Positions 12,416 to 23,460 of a DNA stretch of 64,000 bases are shown piece after piece. Position numbers and translations under genes: made by a program. Within the stretch, counting starts at the first letter, position 1. The number at the start of each line of letters is the position of its first letter. This DNA comes from Magnolia sinica. Its lineage: Eukaryota; Streptophyta; Magnoliopsida; Magnoliales; Magnoliaceae. Location: the NCBI RefSeq assembly GCF_029962835.1, contig NC_080584.1, forward strand, positions 81,868,862 through 81,932,861. The letters run 5' to 3'. Under the pieces are notes generated by a model that worked only from the letters and a program-made list of their open reading frames with translations, was not told the DNA's origin and did no database searches.

Positions 12416-13030
12416 CTTTTTAGTCTCGGTTGTAAAAGAACTAAGCTTAAAAGTTCATTTTTTGTCTCGGTTGGTGAGAAACTGAGGCCAAAAGTTTGCC
12501 TTTTTAACTCGGTTGGTCAGCAACTAAGGCCAAAACTCTGCCCTTTTGCCTTGGTTGGTGAGCAATTGAGGCTAAAAGTCTGTCATTTTACCTCGGTTGG
12601 TGAGCAACCGAGGCTAAAAGTCTGCCCTTTTGCCTCGGTTGGTGAGAAACTAAGGCCAAATATTTGCCCTTTTGCCTTGATTGGTGAGCAATTGAGGCAA
12701 AAAATCTGCCATTTTGTCTCGGTTGGTGAGCAACTGAGGCTAAAAGTTTACCCTTTTGCCTCGGTTGGTGATCAACTGAGGCTAAAAGCTTGCCTTTTGC
12801 CTCGGTTGGTGAGAAACTGAGGCCAACGATTTGCCCTTTTGCCTCGGTTGGTGAGCAAATGAGGCCAAAAGTTTGCCCTTTTGCCTCAGTTGATAAGCAA
12901 ATGAGGCCAAAAGTCTGCCCTTTTGCCTCAGTTGGTGAGCAATTGTGGCTAAAACTCTATCCTTTTGCCTCGGTTAGTGAGCAACTGAGGCTAAAAGTCT
13001 GCCCTTTTGCCTCGGTTGGTGAGTAACTGA
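12416..13030. repeat. 42-bp minisatellite of hairpin units
   Basis: About 14 units of 42 bp. Each contains GCCTCGGTT, a GGTGAGC loop and AACTGAGGC, so every unit is itself a small inverted repeat, followed by TAAAAGTCTGCCCTTTT. Because 42 is divisible by three, long open frames appear on both strands. They translate to monotonous 14-residue repeats and are not proposed as genes. Confidence 0.85.
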
Positions 13031-14193
13031 TAGAGGTGGGCGTCGAGCCGAGTCGAGTCGAGGTGGGCCAAGCTTGTCTCGGCTTTCCATGGTGTACTCG
13101 AGTTTGAGCTCGGCCTCGAGCTCAACATTGAAGCTTGGCTTATTTGCCAAAGCTGTTGAGTCGAGCTAGTGGTTCGAGTCGAGTCAAGTTTACCTCGAGT
13201 CGAGCTCGAGCTTGTTATGCATTGGACAGATGTTTCTTTGAAAAGGGGGGAAAAACTGTTCTCAACTGGGAAATTATAGGATGCCAGATGCATTAGGATG
13301 ACAATGTTGTGATGGGATATCATGGTACGTTGATCCAGACCGTTGCTCTAACAGGCCTCACAATGGATAGAAGATGCCCGAAAAACCTTCTATATTGGAG
13401 AATCCTAATCGTTCAATCTTGAGCACTTTCTAAGAAACCATTGCTCCATTTACTTTTTACTGTCTACTGGTAGCCCATTGACCAAAGGGTCAAAAGTTTC
13501 CACCCTAGAAGATTTTTGGGGTTTTCCCCATACATGGCGGTGCTCATCATCTAAATGGTTTGCACCACTCAACCATGGATACACCTAATACCCTTTTTAT
13601 CATAAAGCTGATGTTGATCGGGGGTTGTTGAGAGCATTTTCGACCCTTAGATCTCCAACGAAATCAAGAAAGTGGAAAAGAAGAAGAAGATTAAGAAGAA
13701 GAAAGAGATGCACTCACCTTGTCGAGATTGGGTGAGATCGGGTGGACCGTGGACGTTCGGGCAGCGTTTGGGCAGTAGTATGCCGGAGGTGGTGGTGGCT
13801 TACCTCTAATTGATGTTGCTCGTCGTCGGTGAGCATGCGGCGAGTAGCGGGCTGGGTGGGGTAGAGATAGAGGAGAAAGGGAAAGGGAGAAAGCGAAAGG
13901 TGCGGGTGGGGTAGGTAGGGTATTTACTTTTCTCTCTCTCACACACACACACACACACAAATTAATAACCTATTTCTAATCGAGCCGAGTCGAGCTCGAG
14001 TTCGAGTTTTGAGTCGAGTTCGAGTCGAGTCAAGTTAAAATGACCCATGGTCGAACTCGGCTCGAACTCAACTCAAGCTAGAATATTTAAGCTTCACTTG
14101 GCCCAACTCAGCCATTCAAGCCGAGTCAATCCAAGCTCACTCAAGCCAAGTCGAGCGAGTTAATCGAGCTAGCTCGACTCGTGAACAGCCTTA
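13031..14193. mobile_element. Non-autonomous hAT-like element inserted in the 42-bp array
   Basis: A 1163-bp insert. Its ends TAGAG... and the inverse TAAGG... both fit the hAT terminal rule YARNG. It is flanked by 8-bp duplications GTAACTGA (13023-13030) and GCAACCGA (14194-14201), matching at 6 of 8 here and 7 of 8 in unit 2. Subterminal DNA is rich in GAGCCGAGTCGAG / CTCGACTCG motifs. The interior includes a GAAGAA-rich stretch and a CA microsatellite (13939-13960). No transposase is encoded. Confidence 0.75.
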
Positions 14194-14201
14194 GCAACCG
14201 A

Positions 14202-14719
14202 GGCTAAAAGTCTGCACTTTGGGTTGTGGCTTTTGGATTTTCTCAATTACATCAGATCTTTTATTCAAGTCACAATACAAAATAAAATTCAAATATTTTA
14301 AGGCCTAGTTGAGTTTCATCGACTTAATGCAAAGATAATCTACAAGCTCAAAATAGAGCTAATCACAGGTTCACCAGGCTAGAAATAATCCATTAATCTA
14401 AATGCATCTTTTACGCTACATTTTGAAACACACCTGACTTGGATTACAATTGTTCAGTGTAATTAGGTGCCAATGATTGAATTGTATTGACGGTTAGTGT
14501 TATTCATAATGGAGTACAAATTGCAATTAAATTCCTTTCTAGTTGAACTTAGAGTAATGATCACACAATACAAATACTATGATAGTTTCAAATTGGTAAT
14601 TTCAGCTTCACTGAAATGATTATTGCATTTCTAGATGATAGCATGTCCAAACACAACCATAGCCTTGCATATAATCTCACCTTGAGCTATCCTCAAACTG
14701 TCCATACATATTAACATTT
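14202..14719. other. Unassigned DNA between CACTA remnant and Copia I
   Basis: AT-rich sequence with no coding frame and no resemblance to the 241-bp LTR of Copia I. It may be the remainder of the CACTA element or DNA that replaced the lost 3' end of Copia I. Confidence 0.4.
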
Positions 14720-16523
14720 CAGTATCCTTCCTGCGGATGCTTCAGCTCCTTTAGTAGGTTTCTCAACCAAATTCCCTCACAGAAAGTGGGCGATGCTACC
14801 ACGTACTCTCCTTCACATGTGGACAGGGCAACCACACTCTGCTTCTTCGAATTTTATGTGAAAGCAGTCGTTCAAATTAGAATACATAGCCAGTGGTGCT
14901 CTTTCTTTCATCTTGGTCACCTCCCCAATCACTGTCTGAGTATCCATACATTATTGCTTCATTATCATATGGATAGAAAAGACCGAATTCCATTGTTCCT
15001 TTGACGTACCTGAGGATTCTTTTTGCAGCTAGCCAGTGTGATTCTTATGGTGCTTCCATGTACCTACTTAGAAGCCCAACACTGTAGACGATATCCGGCC
15101 TTGTGATTGTGAGGTACCTTAGGCTTCTAATCAGACTCTTGAATATAGTCGGGTCAACGCTGTTTCCTTCTCTGTCCTTTGTCAGTTTTAAGCCCGTTGC
15201 TACAGGCGTGTTTACGACGTTGCAATCGGCCATCTTGAACTTTTCAAACAATTCTTTGGTATACTTCTTCTGAGATATATAGATGCCACCATGTTGTTGA
15301 TTCACTTCAATGCCCAGAAAAAAGGACATCAGACCTCTGTCGGTCATCTCGAACTCCTTAAACATGGCCTTCTTAAATTTGTTAAACATCGGTCGGCTAT
15401 TTCCTGTAAACAACAAATCATCAACATGCAGGCATGCTATAAGCATATCGCCATGAGCATTCTTCTTGATGTAAACTGCATGCTCATATGGACATTGGGT
15501 GAAGCCGTTTTCTTGAAGATAGTTGTCGATGTGTGCATTCCAAGTTCGTGAAGCTTGCTTCAACCCTTAGAGGGCTTTCTTCAGTCGACACACCTTGTGT
15601 TCCTCTCCTTGCATAACAAAGCCTTCAGGTTGGTCAACATAGACCTCTTCTTCCAGAAGTCCATTCAGGAATGCAGATTTCACATCCAGTTGGTAGATCA
15701 TCCAACTGTGATGGGCTGTAAGGGAGATAATCATTCTTATAGTGTCAAGGCGAGCAACAGGAGTGAAGACTTCTTCATAGTCCACCCCGTACTTCTGTTT
15801 ATACCCTTTGCTACGAGCCTTGCCTTGTAGCGATCGATCTCACCATCAACATTTCTCTTGATCTTGTACACCCATTTGATGCTAATAGTTTTCTGGCCAT
15901 TAGGAAGCGTAGTCAACTCCCATGTGTCATTTCTCTCAATGGCATGAATTTCTTCTTTCATAGCAATTCTCCAACAATCTTCTTTTATGGCCTCCTGAAA
16001 TGTCAGAGGCTCATGATCTGCATACAGACAAAAGATTGACCTCTTCAGTTTGCTCATAAATGTCACTTAAATTTTTTATTTTTATAGGTGCCATGGGTGA
16101 GGACGAGCTAGCCAAATTTTGACTTGATGGAGTACTTTCAGGAGTGATGGAATATACTCCTGGACTTCTATGGACTGATGATGCGGCCGAAGAAGGTGTT
16201 GCGGGCGTTTGCTCTTGACGGTCATACCTTTCTTCATGTTCTTCTGTTTCGACTAGAATATCTTTGGTCGATTCTTCATCGTTCCATTTCCAAGCTTCTT
16301 CCTCACTAAAGACCACATCTCTACTCACCACTACTTTATTGGTTAGTAGATTGTAGAGCTTGTAGGCTTTAGATCATTCACTGTATCCGATGAAGATGCA
16401 TTTTTCACCCCGATCATCAAGCTTCATTCTTCTTGCTTCTGGAATTTAAGCGTAGGCAACACACCCAAAGATCCTTAAGTGCACTACGCTCGGTTTGTAG
16501 CCACTTTATGCCTCCTTTGGTGT
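14720..16523 (-). pseudogene. Copia I pol, 3' half: integrase tail, reverse transcriptase, partial RNase H
   Basis: The integrase tail (GYSE-type block, then SRDVVFSEEEAW near 16310) leads into reverse transcriptase with [18 protein letters not shown] and the catalytic box as HVDD (about 15417-15428; YVDD is usual). RNase H starts with a GYSDSDW-type segment near 14920 and stops at ~14720. Damage includes stops in the integrase tail (three in-frame TAA/TGA-type codons near 16370-16520), a frameshift near 16035, a 1-bp deletion after KARLVAKG near 15815, TAA replacing Tyr in the KALYGLKQA motif (15567-15569), and a TAA at 15045-15047 that unit 2 lacks. No functional polymerase can be made. Confidence 0.9.
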
Positions 16524-16699
16524 CATCACTACCAAAAAAATGAGCAAAGGCTACGAACTATGATAGTTTTTTGCTACGGATATAGACCGTAGCTATATTG
16601 CTATAGCTTAAATCTGTAGCTAAAAATAATCGAACCGTGACTAAAAGCTAACACCTCCACTCGTACCTACAACCTGAGACGGCCCCATAAGGGACTCTA

Positions 16700-16955
16700 T
16701 GATGCACATTAAAATATGTGTGCTCCATCTAATAAGTCTATTCATTTTGAAAGAGCATTTTTGGGCAAGAGCCCAAAAAAGGAAGTAATTCGAAGGCTCA
16801 AGTGGACCACATAGTAGGAAACAGTGGAGGTTAATTACCTACCATTGATTGATGGTGTGGCTCAAGTCGACCTTCAAATTTCATATATTTTGTGGTCAAT
16901 CCCTATAAAAAAAATTAAAAAATTAATGGACGGAGTGGATATATGAAATGTATCA
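16700..16955. mobile_element. MITE D nested in the CACTA left end
   Basis: The arms TGATGCACATTAAAATATG and CATATATCC...TGATACATTT-type inverse (16940-16955) are weaker than in MITEs A-C. The interior GCCCAAAAAAGG and GTGGACCACATAGTAGGAAAC motifs match the family. It splits the CACTA subterminal hairpin repeats. Confidence 0.45.
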
Positions 16956-17231
16956 TAATGGATCCCACAAAGCCGCCCTTGAGAGGGTTATTCGTCCATG
17001 ACCGTTAAAACTGTATGCAGGATGTGCGGTGAACTGCTATGGTCCATGGCTTTTAGCTACGGATTAAAACCGTAGCTAGACCGTAATAGGTAATAATGCG
17101 AAAACTCTTACTGCGCTGCCCTTTTTCTTTTCCCCCCTTGCACGAAATCTTTCATCTCCCTCCACGCCAAACCCATTCTATGTCCATCTTACGAAACCCT
17201 TCATTTCCCTCCACTCCAAACCCATTCCGTG

Positions 17232-17240
<9 letters not shown>

Positions 17241-17276
<36 letters not shown>
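17241..17276. repeat. (CT)n microsatellite in CT-rich leader
   Basis: A run of CT dinucleotides in a CT-rich stretch (17100-17470) that ends in a plausible donor (TTTTAG/GTATGC near 17478). Unit 2 has a much longer run at 47364-47443. Proline/serine/leucine-rich frames across it are repeat artefacts. A CT-rich 5' leader of a captured gene is possible but unproven. Confidence 0.7.
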
Positions 17277-17280
<4 letters not shown>

Positions 17281-18164
17281 CTCCCGCACCCCTTTTCTCT
17301 CTCTTGATCTCCCCTCTCACGAACCCCTCTCCTCTCCCTCGATCTCCCCTCTCACGAACCCCCCTTTTCTCTCTCTCGATCTCCCCTCTCACGAACCCCT
17401 CTTCTCTCCTTAACCATCCCCTCTCTCTTGATCTCACGAAGACTTCCCTCTCTGACGCCATAATCCGCGTCCATTTTAGGTATGCAAGAATGACTTTCTT
17501 CTTCTTCTTTTTTCCCTTTTGAATATTCATATTGCTGTCTTTTTTCTTCTTCTTTTTTTTGAATTGGATTGGGTTTTTTTTTATATTTTATTTTTATTTT
17601 ATTTTAGGGTTTTTTTTTCTCTTATGAATGATATAGATGTTTTAATATGCCAAAATAACAATCTACTTAAGGATTTGAATGGCATGGATGTTGATGAGGC
17701 AGAGTAATGATCCTCATGTGTTTAAGGAACCCGATTATAGGTAATATTGAGAAGAACATTCTTCTTAACTTAGTAGTAATTCTCCATAAATTGATTTTGA
17801 TTAGTTATCTTTCCTGGACTTGTGTATAATACCTGAAGCAGGAATGTAAAGTTGAGCGTAATGCCTACTGAGGTGTTTCCTTGCTGATTTCTATTTGCAA
17901 TCACATACTCACTTTCCCCATTATGTTCATGTTATATCTAAAATGTTCATCCATTTATTTTTATTTTTATTTTATTTTTCATATGAATATGGGGTATGAA
18001 CCCAAAATGGAAATCTGATCCAAATTATGTATGGACCATACGACAGGAAAGAGTGGTAACTAAATGCCCACCATTAAAAAGTAAAATCCTCTTCAGGGCT
18101 AGAAAAAGGGTGCGGCTTCCATAGATCCCCTGACTGATGTCGCTTACATTAATGCCGTCCATCC

Positions 18165-19200
18165 AACAATAGTGTTTGGTTTTGAGATGGTTGGGTGTTT
18201 GTGGTAATGTTTCGCCTTTTGGCACTTCTTCAATAAAAGTGCATTTACCTTTAAAAAAAATCTATGATCTTTTGGTGGGTTGTTCAAAAACTAGAGTTAA
18301 GGGGGTTATCCATGGTGTTGGCATTCGGTGCTTGGGATTCAATTGCATATGGAGAATTAGTGCAATGAGCTTCTTCTTCTTTTTTTCCTGGACGAAACTT
18401 TTTAGCTTTGAATCCATGGATTTGTGGAGTTGGGAATTTGCCAAATCCATGGAGAGATTCTTAAATGGGGTTGGGGTTGTCCATGTAAAGGGTTTGTGGA
18501 TCTTAAATTGGTTCTCTTTCCATGTCATTTTGTTGTATGGACGCGCAGTCCTTTCCAATCCGAAGTCTCAATTATTTGGCAAATTCTTCCTTATGGTATA
18601 ATATGGGGGCTATGGAAAGAAATTCTAGAATCCTTGAGGGAAAGACTTTATAGATTGGCTCTGTAATTCAATTGATTTCCTCAATGATCAAAAGTTAGAG
18701 TTTAGAAGGGGTTTGCTTGATTTGCCAAATAATACCTTCTTTGGAGAAACAAACTCCATAGTTTGTGGTGGGGAATTTTTTGCAAAATCCAAATCCATGG
18801 GGAGTGTTTTAAATGGGGTTGGGGCCGCCTTCATGGGTTGTAAGCTGTTTTGGGGCCTTAAATGTGTCCATTTTCCATGTCATTGCTAGATGGACATGGC
18901 ATCCTTTCCAATCCCAAGACTCAATTATTTGGCCATGGTATAAGGTGAGGGTTTTTTTTTAGAGGAATTCTAGAATCGTTGGGGAAAGGCTTTATAGGGG
19001 GGCTCTGTAATTTAATTGATTTCCTCTATGTTCTTTGCATGGATTGTTCAACAGCTAGAGTCGAGCGGGTGTTATCCATGGCACTGTCATTCATTGATGG
19101 GGATTCAATTGTATTTGGAGATTTAGGGTAATGAGCTGTTTTTCGTAGCCCTATGGGAGTTATTTACACATTTATGAATAAAAATAAAAATAAAAAGTAT
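18165..19200 (+). mobile_element. Possible LINE remnants with a diverged internal duplication
   Basis: 18165-18262 resembles the 3' tail of plant LINEs (CTTCTTCAATAAAAGTGC then TTACCTTTAAAAAAAA). Further on, a short plus-strand stretch near 18600 reads IIWGLWKE, reminiscent of the W-x-x-WKERN segment at the end of LINE ORF2. The ~260-bp block at 18430-18690 recurs, diverged, at 18780-19040, and a ~100-bp block at 18282 recurs at 19046, giving an X-Y-Y-X order. Assignment to LINE is tentative. Confidence 0.35.
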
Positions 19201-20044
19201 TGGTAATGAAGTCCCTCGATCATTATCCTACCTTAATGCCGCTTTACTCAAGAATATATATAGTGAATCTAGAGGAGAGGGGATGTGTAAAAAATGGCAG
19301 AATTTTTGGAGTAAATATCATTGGCCTTGTTTTGCTGGCCCTGAATTGGTTTTGTTTGTTGAATATTTCAATTGACTTAATAAGGTGGTTATATCCTACA
19401 AATTATTTCATGTTTTAAATGTATGGTGATGAGATGCAAGCTTGCCAAAGTACTGCCAGATGCAAAACCTCATAGGTCAAATCATCCGACTTCTTAATGC
19501 AACTCATGTTTCTGAAGAAATTGGTTTTTCTGTTGATAAATACATGTATGTGGTTCACGAATATGGAGGAGAGTATAGTTAGAAGAATCTGGCTTCTTAA
19601 TGCAGTCACACCAAAGATTTTCTCCAGGGCTAATGGTATTTTACATTAAGAAGCAATTTGATAATTCTAATGGAAACCAAAATCACTGGGTTGCCACATC
19701 TTTGAGAGCTTAATGACCCAAAGGTATTATTGTAGCCATTGAGTTGGCCTTTTTACTAGTTAATGTTATTTTTCACGTAAATGTTCATTGGATAACATTT
19801 GTTGATTTACTTTTTACTTTCTGTAAAGTAATTGAGTTTTTTTTCCCCCCCTTTTTTTTCCTTTTTCTTTCTTTCTTACTTTTTTAAGTGTAAATACTTT
19901 TTGATGCTTTAATGTGGTAATATAGAATTTTTCAAAGGATTTGATGCATCTTTGTTTTCTTTATACTCCATTTGGCTGATTAATTTGAGTTTCTGTAAAA
20001 CGTAAAAAGAAAGAGCACTAGTCATACAAATTCTTGTCTTGCAG

Positions 20045-20242
20045 AACTGATGTGGAGTCGAGCTTTGTAAAACCTGATGTTAGTTATCATACCGAGATGC
20101 ATGTTTCAAAAGTTGACAGTGAGCAGGTTGAGTGTTCTCAGCAGCCATTACTTGACAACAACTTCGGAACTGTTTTCTCAGCTTTTGCCTCCTAGCTTCA
20201 CTGAACTGTTAAATGGCTGTTTGACTGAACATGAGAACAATG
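20045..20242 (+). pseudogene. Exon-like segment of unidentified captured gene
   Basis: Bounded by a good acceptor (TTGTCTTGCAG, ending 20044) and a donor-like ATG/GTAAGA at ~20242. The first ~49 codons read as an acidic, Ser/Val-rich peptide beginning TDVESSFVKPDVSYHTEM and then meet a TAG. The sequence after that is open in another frame, so a frameshift is likely. I do not recognise the family. Short exon-like pieces with splice-type borders follow at ~20562-20606, 20694-20721 and 20803-20945. All are plus strand, like the NOT1 pieces further on, so a single captured locus is possible. Confidence 0.4.
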
Positions 20243-21322
20243 GTAAGATATGCAAACTATATTTACATGTTAGAATTTGGCATGCTGAATCTACAGGTGT
20301 ACACAATGTTCAATAACTCATCATGGCTTGACTTGTAACGGAACCGAGTTAACCGTTGTTGTTGGTACACTTGGAGCCTAGCAATACGGAGCTGACTCAG
20401 TCATGTTCCAAATCCATCTGCATGTTTTGCATTAACAACAGTCCATGGAAAACCTTCATTTGAATAATTCCGATATTGAAACAACATTCTCTTCAAGGTA
20501 ATCCTTTTGGAAGACTTCCCATCAACGATTTCTTTAACTGAGATTTACGAATATTGCAGAGCCACCAAAGGTGCTTGAAGAAATTGATATGATGTCCCAA
20601 GTCACGGTATTTTTTTTAAAACATTACTAGTTTCCTTAGTATGATATTCTCTCTGTTTGTGTAGTTTTAAAATTTTGAACTTTTTTAGTTGCAGAGATGC
20701 ACATCGGATTCTGCTTTTCATGGTATGTGAATTTCTTCCATTACTAGTTCTCTGCTTCTAGTCTGAAGGTTGTGCCTAGATCGACTTGATTCTTTGTACA
20801 GGGCATCAAGATGGTGGGATCCTTTTGTTGGATGGATTGGATCATACATATGTGCCATGTTGTCACATGTTTTGGTGTGAACATGAGCTGACTGTGCTCG
20901 TCTGTGGGCTTAGTAAAGCTCTTCCTCACTATTTGCTTCAAAAAAGCCTAAAAAAATAAAAAATAAAAAAACACACAAAAAAAGAGCTCTTCCCCATAAT
21001 ATATATGGGCTACATTAATCAGCTCCCTGTAGCATGTAAGTCACTGCCCTCCCATATTGTAATTAGTCTTCAGTGAGGTCTAGACTCTTCATTCAGTTGG
21101 TCCAATTGCTATGGATCAGGAGTTAAACATGGATTAGATGAACGACCCAATATTCATATTGGTCAGAAGTCTGTTCTTACTCCTTTTTATGATGCTGCTT
21201 CTATTCAATTCTTACCAGATTTTATGACTAGAGTAGATATGGTCATTGATAAACTGGGAGGTGATATGACAATCTAATCATCTCCAAATCACACACAGGT
21301 TAGCATGCTTCATACTTGTACA

Positions 21323-21325
<3 letters not shown>

Positions 21326-21364
<39 letters not shown>

Positions 21365-21365
21365 T
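21326..21365. repeat. (ATT)n microsatellite
   Basis: An uninterrupted ATT run inside the CACTA element, just left of the NOT1-like exons. It is shorter in unit 2 (51474-51505). Confidence 0.9.
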
Positions 21366-21510
21366 TTTCAGTACGGAAATTGAAAGCTATACATGGTGGA
21401 CTGTGTTAAGTTGTACAGTGGAGAATATACAACCATTTTAGACTGCCGAAATTTCGGTGTCCATAACTTCTTGGAAAACTACTGTTTCGTACTTATGATT
21501 TCCTTTCAAG

Positions 21511-21858
21511 TTGATGTTATGCGTTGTGAAACTAATTATATTGATGTAGCTTATACCCATTATATCTCACAGTTACAACAAAGTGGGTTGCTTAAAGGGG
21601 ATGATCTCACGGATCAGTTTTTCCGAATCCTCATGGTAAACTTTTTCTGTGGTTTTTATTATGTTTCCATGAGAATCCTCTAGACCCTCACAGTTGTTAA
21701 GAGTTTTCCTCTTTCTACCTATTATTTCAGGAAATTTCTGTAGCAAATTGTTTGGCCATTAATCCAAGCTCATTGTCCTACAAACGCCACAACAAGTCCA
21801 GCATTTCTCATTTGCTGTTATTGATATGTATGCAAAGCTTGTGGTTTTAGTTATTAAG
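21511..21858 (+). pseudogene. NOT1: Captured NOT1 (CCR4-NOT scaffold) exon pair
   Basis: Exon A (21511-21635) encodes a segment including YISQLQQSGLLKGDD followed by LTDQFFRIL; GT follows at 21636. A 95-bp intron ends in TATTTCAG. Exon B (21731-21858) encodes EISVANCLAIN, then TPQQVQHFSF and IDMYAKLV, and ends at AAG/GTAGGG. In plant NOT1, the large scaffold of the CCR4-NOT deadenylase complex, the sequence LHQNGLLKGDD...TDRFFRVLTELSVAHCL...SPQQ...IDIYAK-type occurs in this order (from memory of the family). Exon A seems to have lost codons before the matching part, and exon B here has a 1-bp deletion that unit 2 lacks. Only a few percent of NOT1 is present, so this is a transposon-captured fragment rather than a gene. 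The intron shows DNA-level capture. Confidence 0.75.
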
Positions 21859-21958
21859 GTAGGGATCTTTTTTTTCTTCTTCTGACTAAGCTTCATGCAA
21901 TGAATGGAAACTAAATTGATGAATGTTTCCATCATAGTTTGGGTATCTATGAACAGTA

Positions 21959-22198
21959 TCAGGAGCAATGGGATGATCTGTTGCAACCCCACGTATGAGT
22001 TCTCTCTTTGCCTAAGGAAATACCAAGTTCATCATTCTTCTCTTCCCTCAAGTGATCATAATAACCATGCTCTTGTCCTAAGAATCCTAAACCATCATGC
22101 CATTTCGACTCATGATAGCTTGCAGGTCTCTCCACTTGATCCTTGTAAAATGGACTGTTGTCATTAGGCAAAGCTGGAGATAATGATTTTGTTCGCAA
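21959..22198 (-). other. Unidentified coding-like stretch, minus strand
   Basis: About 79 codons stay open on the minus strand with mixed, non-repetitive composition (includes NDNSPFYKDQVERPASYHES and HDGLGFLGQEHGYYDHL). It runs opposite to the NOT1 exons. The frame is disrupted in unit 2. It could be a second captured fragment or chance; I cannot identify it. Confidence 0.25.
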
Positions 22199-23167
22199 TC
22201 TTGCCTAAGAGTAATTTGGGTTTGTTGTATATGATTAAAGAATTCTTTTAGTTGCTTACTTGATTGCTAGTTTAACTGGTTGTGGTTGTTTCTTAGCAGG
22301 CTGTGGGTTTGTTGTATATGAAGTTCGATCCATAATGGTAACTCCCTCTCCTTTTTGTTGCATTGTAAAAAGAAATGCATTTGCTTGGTTTGCTGGTTGC
22401 AGGTGGTTTAGCTTAAAATCATATCTACTTTGCAAACCATGTTGAGATTTTTGGAGGTAAGCAGGCACGGTCATTGTGGATGGGGCATCCTGTAATTGAC
22501 AACCCGTGCACATTACGATACTAGCCATGTATATAACATGCTCCCCCATTTTAACAATGGAAATGTGGAATTTGTTGTTGTAATTTTTTGTTTGATTCAA
22601 ATCAAACACCTTCCATCTCATGACTTAGTTGGGATTCTTGTGCAGATAATGCAATATATACGTGTCTTTTAATAGATGTTGTGAAATGAGGTTTGTTCAT
22701 GGATCTATGGAATTGGGTGAAAGCAGATTTAGATTGAGCTTTGTGATTTATTTTTACTTTGGTTTTTTATTTTTTATTTTTTATTTTATTTTTCATGTTG
22801 ATATAGAAGCCTATGGAGTTTCTGAATGTGTTTACCAATGGCAGATCCTGTTTAAGGAATTTAAGAATTGGGTCTGAGTTGGTGGGAAATGTAGGTTTTT
22901 TTGGTTAGGTTTTGTTGGAATAAATGAATGTGAGAGCCTTCTGGAATTGGGTCATGGTGATTATCTTAGGATATATAGCAGCTGGGGTGTTATGGTTGAG
23001 AATTCTATTTCCTAGGAGGAAGTGGATTATTACATTCTTATTTCTAACAGTTCATGGAAGAAAACACCTGATGAAGAAACTCATGAGTTGATCTATCAGG
23101 GCATGTACTACAATGGTAAGAGATGCCATTATTATATTTTCTTTAATTTTTCTTTAAAAAAAGGTAG

Positions 23168-23460
23168 TAGCTACGGCTATTAACCGTAGCTGTTTATGTG
23201 GAAACCGTAGCTGTTGGTATTTTAGCCTATTGTTATGGTTTTCACTCTACTTTTAGCTACAGATATAATCCGTTGTTGTAGATACCTTAGAGCTATGGAA
23301 GCAATGGCTACGGATTTAATCCGTAACTATTGTTTCTATGGCTACAAATTAAATCCGTAGCCATAGCTTTAAGATCTATGGCTACGGTACCAATGGCTAC
23401 GGTCATGCTATGGACTATAACCGTAGCCATAGGGCTTTAGCTATGGTTTTTATCCATAGC
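23168..23460. repeat. CACTA right subterminal hairpin repeats
   Basis: Multiple copies of GCTACGG-N6-7-CCGTAGC-type palindromes and their half-sites (TGGCTACGG, CCGTAGCCATAG). They match the left subterminal region of the same element. Such repeats are the usual transposase-binding zone in CACTA elements. Confidence 0.75.

Larger units (their letters stand above)
12351..14230. mobile_element. CACTA element terminus with subterminal hairpin array (truncated)
   Basis: Begins CACTACAAGAAAGTAAGC, a canonical CACTA/EnSpm end, followed at once by a repeat array (12416-13030) as expected for subterminal repeats. The array resumes for ~37 bp after the hAT insertion and then stops. No inverted partner (TTTCTTGTAGTG) is found downstream before the Copia remnant, so the other end is lost or lies elsewhere. 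No transposase is visible. Confidence 0.65.

Noticed and set aside
12413..13026. Long plus-strand reading frames over the 42-bp array (SVGEQLRLKVCPFA repeats)
   Set aside because: Produced by a repeat period divisible by three. A 2-bp change in unit 2 breaks one frame without consequence, and there is no protein-like sequence outside the array.
12416..13030. CRISPR-like regular repeat array
   Set aside because: Units are contiguous with no unique spacers, and this is a plant transposon context.
17096..17530. Ser/Leu/Pro- and Arg/Glu-rich frames over the CT microsatellite
   Set aside because: Low-complexity translation of (CT)n, with length polymorphic between units.
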